A stretch of 64,000 bases of DNA from Lingula anatina (lineage: Eukaryota > Brachiopoda > Lingulata > Lingulida > Lingulidae): positions 140,630-204,629 of the forward strand of contig NW_019774491.1 of NCBI RefSeq assembly GCF_001039355.2, written 5' to 3'. Position numbers and translations under genes: made by a program. The stretch's first letter is position 1. Every line of letters starts with the position of its first letter. The notes below the pieces were generated by a model. The model did no database searches. It was not told the origin of the DNA and saw nothing but the letters and a program-made list of their open reading frames with translations. Below, one piece after another: positions 13,101 to 25,400 of the stretch.

Positions 13101-16100
13101 AAATAGAAATATCATATTAACACAAAATAGGAAACTGTAATGTAATAGACATAAAACCATCCATCAATGCATTTAATGAGCGAAAAATATAATCTTTTTT
13201 CAAGCATAGTAAATACATTACTGCACATGGCATACAATTTTCCTTACATGGCGCATTTCCAATGAAAGCATGGTTCTATGTAGATTGATCCAACTCTGCA
13301 TCGACTCTTGCTGAATCCAATCAGATTAACTGAATGACACGTCCCCTCAAGCAGCTAGGGGGTGATTACCTTTCATGTGCATGTGCTTTTTTGCTTCGTT
13401 TTGAATGCAAATGAAAGTTAATCATCTCCTATATGCCTTAGAAGGCCTGTTGTTCAATTAATCTGATTGCATTCAGCAAGAGTCCCGAGGAGTTGGATCG
13501 ATCTATATGAAACAATAATTTCATTGGGAATGTACCCTTAGACAACATTTTCAACACATATCACACTGTGAGCAATCCAGACATTCACTTTTCTTGCTGT
13601 GAGGCAACAACTAAGGTTAACTGTGGCTGGTTCTTTAATCAATTCTGAGAAGGTAAAACTTCTGGAGCCAGAACCAGACACTCACTGAGAGAAGTTTTTC
13701 TGACTGGAGGGCATCAACCGTGGAGGTGATAATTAAGTCACTTTCTATCACTGTTTACCAAGTTCTGTGCCAATACTTGTACTAGTGCATGGGTCTATGA
13801 GAAATGCATTGACATTAATGTCAAATAATCAGATCTATTAATATAAGTTGTAGATGTAGTAGTGGTCTTTTCCCTATCTTCCTCTACCCATCTCTCTTTT
13901 GCTCTCTCTCTCTCTCTCTCTCAAGTGTACATTATTGTAATCCCAACAAACAGATGTGTGATCAAGGCCCATAAATATGCAGAAATTTCTCCTCAGAGAG
14001 ACTATTTGTTCATCAATGAGAAGGTATGCTGTGTGTATGTCAAACCAATTCCTTAACAAGGATCTCTACACAGAGCTCTGCATGGGATCTTGCCTTCTCT
14101 CTCACACCGCCCTAACCAGGCCAGACAGGCAGAAAAACCAATTTACTTTTTATAGATTTCAATCATAGCATTTACTCCTCAACCTTTGGGAATTATTGAA
14201 CTTGTGAGATTTGTCTTTAGAAAACATCTTTTAGTATCATCTTTATCTTCAAGTATCCACCCCATGGATCATGGCCTATCAGCATTGAGGGCCTAAACGT
14301 GTATTTCCAAAAGGCAAATATGAGTATCCTTTCTGAGAGCCTTATCATTTATAGTATAACAAAAGAACATGGATACCATTCTGGGGTTAATTTTTATGTT
14401 ACTCAGGCTGTGAGATAATGCGATACCCCACAGCTCAGCCTTTAGGGATAAAATAACGAAGAATAAACAAAAAAGAAACCTACAAGTGTTTTTTTTTTCA
14501 AATCTGTTACTTAGGCATGTAACAATTTGGCAGAGGCATGCCTCTCTATCTGCACTGTCTGCTAGACAAGGAGAAGATAAAGACTGAAGGCATTTTTTGG
14601 CTTCTTTAAAACAGCCACAATCACCAGCAAGGAATCTCAATTCTTTTAAAAGACTAATATGCCCGTCTTTTTTTTCATTCTTTCTTATAATGAAGAAAAT
14701 GGATAGCAGCCAATACATAACAATCAGTAACAAATTCAGATGTAAGAAACCACAAATTGTTAACTAGATCCAGGCCATCAACTATTTGATATCTCCTCCA
14801 TGCCTTGGTGTGGCTTTATAACAGAAGTAACAAACACTTTTATACCCAATTTTGTACAACGTCATAACTCATACACCAACATTCTGTGGCATATTGAATA
14901 ACAGACAACTAAGGACTTGTCAGGTAACAGTTAACATTTCTTCAAATCCCTCTGGGATATATTTCGAGTTTTTTCCTTAGGATTCTTGCCATCATGTAAG
15001 TATGACTAACCTTCCTATGCTGGGTAGATATCTCTAATGCAATCAACACACATTTCTAGACAGTTGCGTGAATGAGTAAGAACATATTTCTTGCAGACTG
15101 CTGTGAGCATATGCGTGCTTACAAATTTAAATGCAGAAATTGTCTCCTCAACTGGCACTTTCAGTAAAACCATGCTTGTTCTGCACATACACATTTTTTT
15201 TAATCACGCAGAGAAAAATATTCTAAACATTTCTTCATTAATAGAAATGATATTTTCCATAAAAATTAATCTACAGCTTGAGAACAATGACCTGATTATG
15301 ATATTAATATTGAATTTTGCCACATCAGAAGAAGGTAACCAAGAGAAGCCAAAATATTGAAAACAAAGGCCCTAATTTTAGGTGTTGATTAAAAAAACTA
15401 TACAACACTGTAACCATGAAGTTACTAAGAACATTGAAGTTCATTTCATGACCTTTGGGTTTGAACAGAAACACTTTCTGCTCCACCAACAGTAATTAAC
15501 ACTATTAAATACTTAATACTATCTTCAAAATAGTGCTCTGACCTCCCTAGGATGTCTTTTCTTTTATTCACACAACCAAATATCATATAAATTCAGTCAG
15601 ATCTATGGGAATTTTTGCAAAAATAAATGAATAAATAAATAATAAAATAAAATAAAATCAGATACTTTCCTTTTTCTTCCACAATAGAAGGTAGAATATG
15701 TTTATTACACAAAAGCATTTACTCCTCCTTCCAGGTCCTCTTATTTTTGCATTCCTACCTCCTTTCTCACACCATCCCTTTCATATTTTCCCCTCCCCTA
15801 TTTTGACTTCCACCCCTCACTCTATCACTCAGTCTCTCTCTCCAGTGTTTGATGATGAAGCATCAATATTCTCAGAAGCAGAGTGAGAGATGAGTCACCC
15901 CACTAAGTAATTGCCTATCTCTCCATCCAAGGCTCATCATTCAAAAGTCCCCTTGGAAAGCATTGTGTCACAAGTTATCTGAGGAAGATATGAAGCACAC
16001 TTTAACATCAATAACTTGCTGGATGTATCAAGACGTGTGATACTGCAATTCCAGCCCCTCTTGAAAGAATTGTCTCTTAAGAATAATTCTTTAACGCAAA

Positions 16101-19100
16101 CCATTAGTTACTACTTGAGTAGAATTTGAAGAAAATTCCTCCTGGGTTTCCATTGATATATTTCAATTCTATTAATCTTCTGTGCATGTTTCTATGTGTG
16201 TAAATAAATTCTTTTAAAGAAATATTCTCATACTTTTTCTAACAAAAACCAATTCTAATAAATATTCCAGTTGCCACTTGCAAAAGAAACTATTTTTCAG
16301 GACAAAATTATCAATTATACACAGATATCTAATCTTGTTTTCATTATTGCTTCCTGAAGCAAAGCTGTTTGAGGTTTTCCAGGGTCAGAAGTCTCCAAAT
16401 GTGGCGCGTCCCTCCAGACAGAGTAGTTTTCTAAATAGATTACAACAAAGCCTTCGGGGACAGCAAAGAGAAGCATTTTACAGTCCAGTACTAAAGGCCA
16501 GTCAATAGATGTTTAGAACATCAGCCATGGCAGAGCATTTTACTCCAAGCAGGACAGAGGATGTTACATACTGTAGATTTGATACAAATTTTTCATTTTC
16601 AAACCTTTTTTTTGTTTGTTTGGGAGGGGGATGGGAGATTTTTAAATTTCAAGACAAAGCATATCAGAAGAAAAAATCCTTCTCAACCATTAATTATACA
16701 ATTCTGATCAGTGAACTTAGTTTGTGATAAAAGAATTCTTTATTATTTTTTATCAAATGATAAAATCTAAAATCTGATCAATCCGTCCTACTCACCTGAG
16801 CTGTATTTTGAACCTGTGTCTCCTCTTCATGGATGGAAACATGAGGAACGACCCCTTGGCAAAGCTGCGTGTTGTCATCTCACAGAATGCATTATGGTAC
16901 TCCTCCTGTGGACAGCCATCACAGCGGAAACCCCCCTTAATCAGGGTCTGGCAGTTAGATGGGGGTTTGCAGACATGAGATACCTCTGCTGGACAGCCTG
17001 AGGGATACTTCGTGTACTTCATATCCGTCTCACAGCTGCGGCCTGTAGATGACAAAATAATCGTTTTATTTTCAAGGGACACAAAGAGCATTAGATCTTC
17101 ATAGTGGCAAAAAAGTTATTTTCCTACAAATTTCAACACTTTTTCATTAATAGTTAAGATATACCAAAACCCCAAACCGACCAGAGTTACAATCCATTAT
17201 TGAATTTTAAACTTTTAGTTTTTGAATCAGTTGCCTACTAATAACTGAGAGAGCCTGGCGTATTTACACTTATGACAGTAAAAATGGGAAATTTATACTA
17301 AAAAACAGGTTCATAGATCACAATTTTCTTAGCAGTTTTAGAAGGGTATAGCTAAGTGACAAAAGGAAAATTGCTGAGCTTTCTAGTATTTTTTTTTTCT
17401 CTATAAAGATGTTATGCATAAAATAATAATAAATCAGTGGGAAGAATGGTCACATTTATAATAAGGGAATATGGATGAAAAAAAGAAGCAAATTGGATTA
17501 TCGCTACTATGTGTGTGAATAAGTGTGCATGCATGAGTGCATGCTAAAAAATGTAAAATAAAGCACATAAACAGCAAGCCATGTATGCGCATCTGTGTAA
17601 AGATGTATAATAATACACATAAGCTGTAATAGAAGCGACCTGCATAATTCATCAAACAAAAACCCACTTCCAAGAGACGCCACATTGATTAATACAGAGA
17701 CCACAGACAAAGCAATTAATTCTAGAATTGTTTTGGCAGAATTACGTCTTGAAAAGCACACGTTTACTGCTCTAAAGTGGGTCTTTATTTGCCAGTGAGC
17801 CTCACAATGGATTTTAAGAGGCCCATTTCCGTGTATTACTTCCTCTTTTAACCAGCTTCTGTGTGTTTTGGAAGCCATACCATATAGCCAATATCTCTTA
17901 TTTAAACAATGATTTTCTTAATGTAATCTTGCACAGAAATGCTGCAAGCGACTCCATATTATTCATAAATAGCAATGGTTATAATGGATTGCTTTAGCGT
18001 TATCCTCTTATTCAAGAAAAGGAAATGTCAATAAGGATAAGTTTAATATCATAAAAAATCTGTATCTGAGAGATGTGTCAAATACAACATGTTGGTTTTG
18101 TTAGAAAAGTACTGCAATCATCAAGAAATAATATATCAAACAAATAACTTATACCTTATCCATTCATAATTCAATTTGAAAATCTCGAGTGTTTTTTTTT
18201 TCTAAAGTCAGTAGCTTACTTTTGATAATATTTTTCCAATCTTTTTTGTCATATTCAACTTCACATTTGGTGTATTAGAAGTATTGATATGTGTATTTTT
18301 ATTTGCAATGAATTTTCAACAAAAAATCATGATAAATGTTTAAGCAACTTTAAAAAGCACACAAAACAGGTATTTCCCAAAGTGACAAAAAGCCGTCTAC
18401 AAGGTCAAGGCACAACAAAAGTCCAAAGATAGTGAGTGTCTGCTAAACTACAGAAGGCTTAACATGGGCCCGCACATAGCCCTCTCTCCAAGTAGCCAAG
18501 ATATGGAGTGTTTGCTGTTTGACAGAGATGGGAATTATTGTCAGCAATCAAAATACCTGGCTGGTGTATGGATACAGGGAATGCTGAGAGGTTGCTGTTG
18601 CCATGTTTGTGTGCAAATGATTATCTGTCCATAAAGAGAATGTCTCTGACCTGCCATATCATCCCCTCTCATTTCTAGCATCAGGGGAATACCACAGGTT
18701 CCATGTTTGAGTGCGAGTTCAAATCTGTCTGCAAACAGACAATCCTTTGCCAATGTCTGCCCTCCCACCTTCACCACTACCCTATTCAAAGTAGTTGTCT
18801 TGGTTATATGTAAGTGTGATTTTAAAGGGTATCATCTCTCTGTTGTCCCCCCCCCCCTCCTCCCCCAACTCAATTCCTATGACCCAGCATTAGAAAATTA
18901 GAAAAATGTTGTCATGCTTGTGTGCAAGGGGTATCTGACAAAAAAAAAAAGATTTTCTTTTTTCATTAACTCCCCTCTCTCTTACACACACACATAAACC
19001 TTCTCAACATTATCAATAGTTAGGAACTGCCATATTTTTATGCCTGAGCAAAGGAGAATCTGTCCTTGATCAAAATGTCTGCCTCTGTGGTATCCCCCTT

Positions 19101-19395
19101 CCCGCCTCCCTTTTCAAGCGCCAGAATTGCTCAAGTTGCCATGTTTGTGCAAATGAGAATCTGTCGGCAATCAAAATGTCTGCCTCTGTCATGTACAGCG
19201 ATGATTAAATGCTGTCTGATGTAGTCGTATGTGCCAGGCAATCAAACCAGTCCACTTAGTAGGAATCAAAAATCAATACTGAAACTGATAACTGGCTGAA
19301 TAGCCCAGGATGAAATACACATCATTCATTTGAATGGACCAAATGATTTTGTACAAATGATAAGATCCGAACAGAGAAGGGCCACTGGTACCAAG

Positions 19396-19437
<42 letters not shown>

Positions 19438-22400
19438 CAGAGAGAGAGCAAGAGAGAGAGAGAACTATTGTTACTACTAAAATAGCATTGTTCCCATTAA
19501 TTTCGAGGCCTAAATCCAGCTTTCAATAAAGAAAACTTATTTGCATTATCTACCATTGGCTGTGCTGGTGGCACCTATCAACATCTACTTTATTAATTCA
19601 GCTCTCTCAGGGATTACAATCACTGTCATTATCCTTGAGAGCAAGTCAACCTGAAGGGAGATTTAGAGCATCTGGGGAAAATATAATTACAAATTTTCCC
19701 ATCGTTATTTGGGAAACGAATCTAAGCAAAGCTGTTGCATGGTGATATTGAGGATGAAAAAACACAAATTATTTGAATCTTAACATTAAATTGCTTCAGT
19801 TCTGATGGTCATTAAGTAATCTGGTATATCTCTAACTTTTTGGTTATTCTCACCAAGTCTTAACAGTAAATGTCATGTTATGTTTCACTTGTTCAGGATT
19901 AAATTTCTTCCAGTCGACCAGATAATTGTAGTTAAACAAAATACTTGAACTGTATCAATGATTAACTTGGTATAAATGGTGAAATATCTGGCATTTCTGA
20001 AGTCATATTAGCATATTTATGCAGTTTTTAATCCAGAACTTTACAATATTTCAGCAGCCTTTGGGGCACAAATTCATATGCATAATGGCTACCAATTACA
20101 AGGGTGTTTAACAATTAATTAACATTAATGCCAGTGGTTTAGCAGTGTAGAAACTATAACCCTGTGACATACTAAATAATTACTTTGTTATAAATTTGAA
20201 ATAAGGTGTTGAAAATGATCCTCAAATTGAAAGTCCACTATAACCTTGAAGTAAAAGTATTCAGTGTTATGTTCAGATAGAAGAAAGAAATGGAAAGCCA
20301 GTATATCATATAGCGTGCAGGGATGTTGACAACAAGGGTGTTAGGCAACTTATCCTTTAAATTCCCCATCATTACTGAGCAATTTAATCATTTTAACTGT
20401 CAAACTGTATACATATCAGATATCGGACACCCCAAATATTTTCATGACATGATGTAAACACTTCACCGCTGATGTTACAACAACATTAGAAAGTCCCTCT
20501 GCAGCTGTATGTTTAGAGATAATAGATCTAAATGGTTCCATGTCACCTCACCCCGTCTAAACAGTGAGGACATAATAATCACATTACCCAAGGTGTATAT
20601 GGTTAATGCAGATACAGAGATGTTTGGGACCAATTTACTAATCTAAAGTGAACCTACGCATTAGAGAAAGTGTGTTACTGAAATTACTCCCTATTTAGAT
20701 CCAAAATGATCTCATTTTCCAAATTTTACAAAGACTATAAATGCATTATCTTGTAGAATTAGAAAATTGAAATAACTGAAATGTTTTCATTTTGTTTAAA
20801 TTTATTAAAATGCAATAACCAATATGCTTTTATAAAACTGCATAAACCTCAAATGGGACCAAGCTGGTATGGTTTTTCTTTTTACCTTTTTGTTAATCTA
20901 AATAACCATTGTAGAATTAGAAAATTGAAATAACTGAAATGTTTTCATTTTGTTTAAATTTATTAAAATGCAATAACCAATATGCTTTTATAAAACTGCA
21001 TAAACCTCAAATGGGACCAAGCTGGTATGGTTTTTCTTTTTACCTTTTTGTTAATCTAAATAACCATTTTCCAATTAAAATGATTAAAAGCTATAAGACT
21101 TTACAAATTACTGATTATAAATAAATTAATTATTTACAAATTTTATTTATCAAACTTCCATCTTTTATCAAAAAATCCCTCTCCTGGTAACTTTTATTTA
21201 GGTTTAGACTAAAGACGATATCAGCAGGTTCTTTTATAAACGCAACAAAAATCCCTACTCTAATACTCAGATACAAAATAGTTATTCTGGACCTTGTTCT
21301 ATACTTATAATGATTAATCTGCAATCAGCACATTAAAGCAAAGTGATTTTTAATTGAGCTGGTAGTAAAATGTGTGACATGATAAAACAAGCCATGTAAT
21401 GCCATCGTCTAACCACATATTGCTTATGGAAAAATAATCGAGTTGTCATTAGGGAAAGAAAATAACACAGTCCCAACTTAAATTGCCATGTAATTACATG
21501 GTATAACATCCTGTTGCTATCATGTTGGGCTGATAAAATGAGCAACAAACATACAGTGATGTTGTATTGTGTAATGTGTGTAAGACGGCCCCTATCTTCA
21601 AAATCTAATGATGGATCTCAGAATTACTGCCAATACAAAACAAAGATTGACTCACCTGTGAACCCTGTAAGACAAATGCATGTGTAGCCGCCCTCGTGTC
21701 GTAAGCAAGTTCCATTGTTCTGACAGGGGTTGGAGTAGCACAGGTTCACTTCTGTGTCGCATTCATATTCCACGTTCATTCCTAAAAATGGACAGAAATT
21801 AAAACAAATTTGTTTTAACTAATAACCTAATGAAATAAAATTTCACAACATACTAAGGAAATAAATTTTAATAACATTTCTTACACATTTTCCAATACAT
21901 GTAGTAAGTATATATAAAATAGTTGAAATCTATGTAGATTAGATAGCCTGTCATTTAACTTGTACATCTAGTTCTCAACAAACCTGTTTTTATCATAAAT
22001 CTCTTGCGATATTACATAATATAAGGAATACAAGGCATATATTATAATTAAAACTCAAGCTGAGTTTCTGAGCTTCATTTTCAAAAAGAAATGTCCAGCA
22101 GATGTTTTTCAGCAAATACCAATGCTCTATGCGACTACAAATTGTCATGCAAAAGTCAAATTGACACTTGGAACGGCAGATGACACCTGTGCAACATGAA
22201 AGGTCAGTCAAACTTTTATCATTATTTTTTGTTTCATTACACTAACACATGTGAAAAACACTGCATCTAATAATCTGAATAGCTTCTAAAAGTCCATCAT
22301 TCAACAAAAAGCCCACAATGTTTACATGGCTTAATGCAACAGAGTCTGTTTATTTTCTTTTAAATATTAAAGTGGTATTTGTAGCAAAATTATAAGCAAA

Positions 22401-25400
22401 TAAAACAGAATCAATCTGATGAAACTCCCCTGCTGTAGAGATGTGGAGAGAAATTTATGGGGCTGTGAAGTGAAATTCTAGCCCAATAAGAGATCAGTCT
22501 AACAAACCCCAACCTGTGAATCCAGCCGGGCAGATGCACTTTGACCCTTCAATGGGATATATGGGACGGAACAACATGGTGGGAGAGCTGAGGAAACCAG
22601 ACGCATTGCCGAACTTCAGGATATCGATGCATTCTTCATAGTTGAGGCAGGGCTCACGCACACAGATGTTATCATCAAAAGGAAGAACCTGAAGGTAAAA
22701 ATTGTAATGAAATAGAAAATTTTGAATTAATGGTTATTTAATAAAGTAAAAATAAGAAAACAATATTTTGACCAAGTCATCAAAGCTTACAACTACAAAT
22801 ATAATTATTTTTTTATTTCCACTTTTTTGAAGTCATATTTTGTTTTTACTTAACTATTTGTTCTTTTAACATAATTACTATAGAACATAAACTTCCAAAC
22901 ACAAGCCTTCACTTGTTTTTTTCCATCATTAAAGAGCAGTGTATAATTGCTACACAAACATCAACATGACAACTAAAAAATTCCTGGAAAAATTAATCAC
23001 AAACCGCTATCTTTTCACATGATTAAGTAAGCTATCTAAAACACTTGTAACATCAAAAAGAGAACTGAATGCCAAAAGAACATTATTTATTATCTTGATC
23101 AAGTAGATTTACAGTCAGGCCACTGGGTATCATTTTCTTTTCCACCTGAATTCAGTGACTTCCATCAATTTACTGCTGAATTAGCCATGGCAAAGGCACA
23201 GACAGCAGGAGCAGTTGTTCTGCTTGTGTTTGCCATTAAACTTGGATTAAAATAATAACCCCTGGGGTACTAGGGAAACACACACCATCGCTGACACCTG
23301 TCTTGAAAGTGTGTTGTGACTGGTGCCCCCTGGTAGCAGTTTCCTACATAAATACCAAACACCGTCTGCTCAGTTTGTGGTCTAGATCACAATGGACAAA
23401 GTAAATGTTTAAACCCACAGCAAATGTTTTGAGTAAAAAGTCAGTGTTATGCACTCAAGATGATGGATTGTGTAATGAAAAGGGAGCACCCTAACTTTAG
23501 GTGATGGTTCAGCCAATGAGAGTGAAAATGCCACGATGCATTCAGACCATAAGTAGAACTTCAATTGTCAAACACCAGACAGATTTTAAAGTAGTTTAAA
23601 TTTCTTTTAAGACATTATAATTTATAATAAGTGGTAATTATAAACACTATTAAAATAGTGTTTGTAATTCCAACCTCCACACAAAGAGTCCCTCAGACTT
23701 CCAAATCCCTGGTTGTGTGATCACACAAGAAAGACTGATTCTCGGTCCAAATTGGTTCTCATGTGAACAGGCCTGAGGTTTCTGAGTAAGCCCTCCAGGT
23801 AAGAAAAACTTAAGTGCAAGCTGGCAGATGTGACCCATTGCTGTCAGAACATCTGCAGTGGAAGCATGTATCATGCAGTGTCACATTACCCTCCTGGCAA
23901 AGACAAACTTAATGTGTTGACAAAGTTTTGGCTTGGCCTGGAGGGGTGTAAACTCAAATATTTTTTTCTTAACCAGAACTTCCCAAATTATCTCAACTTT
24001 ACCCACCAAACTGTACCATTCACAAGCCTACTATGAAAAAAATGCGCTATCGAATTTACTGCCCTTAATCCAAACTGCAATTTTCTATTCACCATGTAAA
24101 TTTCAAACAGCAACATTTTCTAGTTTAGCTTAAAAAACTGTTCCACTTTTGCCAACTTTAATCCCAGACAGAGAGTGCTGCACTGAATAAAATGACCTGA
24201 ATGTCAGAAAAATTCAGCCTTCGCCTTACGCAAAGCATGATAATATTCGATATGAGCTGTACTCTGTGCAAACAAGTTGCTTTGACATGGTCTTGAAAAA
24301 AAATGATAAACTGAACAATTCTGATGCTAGGTTGAGACTCGCCTGACACTAGCTTCAGGCAAATTAGACAGTTGCTGTCTTTCATAGCTTCATGTAATAT
24401 TCCTAAATGTTTGTGAAACACTGCTTGTGCAGTGGCCAGATATTGTGATGTTTACTATCTCCAGTAAACATAGTACTTATTGACTCATAACTCAAAGCAC
24501 CGACAGTCAATGAGTTACAGTGGGGTATACAGCACTGATAAGCAGAGAAAATTCAGGGTAAAATTTGATGCTATTTGGGGTATTTTGTGCACAGTATTTC
24601 TCTGGGCTGTTTCCCTCCTGTTCATTTGTGAAGTTTCAACATTTTGGTCTAGGATTCTTTCAGATTGTTTTTCAAAGCCTTTAAGTGCTTTCTTGAGAAC
24701 ATTCAAAACCAGGGGCGGATCCACCATATTTTCTGACAGTCTTCCAAATTATCTTTATTGATCCATCCTTCATTTTTGACCCTCTTCCGACAGAAAAAAA
24801 TTAGATACCCGTCAATGTAAACTTGAAAATCTGACCGTCTTCCGGAAGACTCAGAAGACGGCCTCAATCTGCCCCTGAAAACTAGCAGTTTTCAGTCATT
24901 TTACAATCAAACCACAGAGATATCAAAACTGCTGGGTAAATATCAAAAGAATTCCATCAATGGTGTATGAAATACCACAGTTGATATAAATGTCCTCCGC
25001 CAACAAAACTCACCACCAATCAAACCATACCAACTTATTTCAACCATCACGCAAAACAAGCTAGTCCATTGTAGTTCAGGTTTGCTTTAAGTCCCACATA
25101 TCTAGGAGTACACAAAAACCTTCAACAAACCCTGTGGAATCAAACATACCTGATGTAACAAAGAATAAGATACAGTGTATTGGAGACCTTTCCAAACACC
25201 AAGTGAACTAGAATAAAAATGTGTTACATTCAATGGGCTGTGATAAGGAGAGTTGTGAAGGGGGGCATAGAGGAGAGGACTGTGAAGAAATTGGATTGAG
25301 GGTAATAAATAATGGCTGGTTTGAATGGCAGGCCACACTGGAGAAGTAGAGTGCACTTCAAACTCTCTTCAGTCCTGAGTGATATAGTGGTACAGCATGA

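Larger units (their letters stand above)
12162..16795. other. CELSR intron between exons 6 and 5
   Basis: 4.6-kb intron with a long-inverted-repeat element at 13271-13513 and a (CT)n tract at 13902-13922. A 146-codon minus-strand reading frame at 14293-14733 has no recognisable features and is not called. Confidence 0.7.
17043..21655. other. CELSR intron between exons 5 and 4
   Basis: 4.6-kb intron. It contains a degenerate tandem repeat at about 18480-19200, a (GA)n tract at 19399-19462 and a 158-bp perfect tandem duplication at 20751-21066. No coding evidence. Confidence 0.7.

Noticed and set aside
14293-14733. 146-codon minus-strand reading frame
   Set aside because: No domain, no splice-consistent neighbours, and low-complexity composition; likely a chance open frame in an intron.
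17507-17878. 123-codon minus-strand frame with a hydrophobic part
   Set aside because: Inside a CELSR intron, no family resemblance, no matching splice phases.
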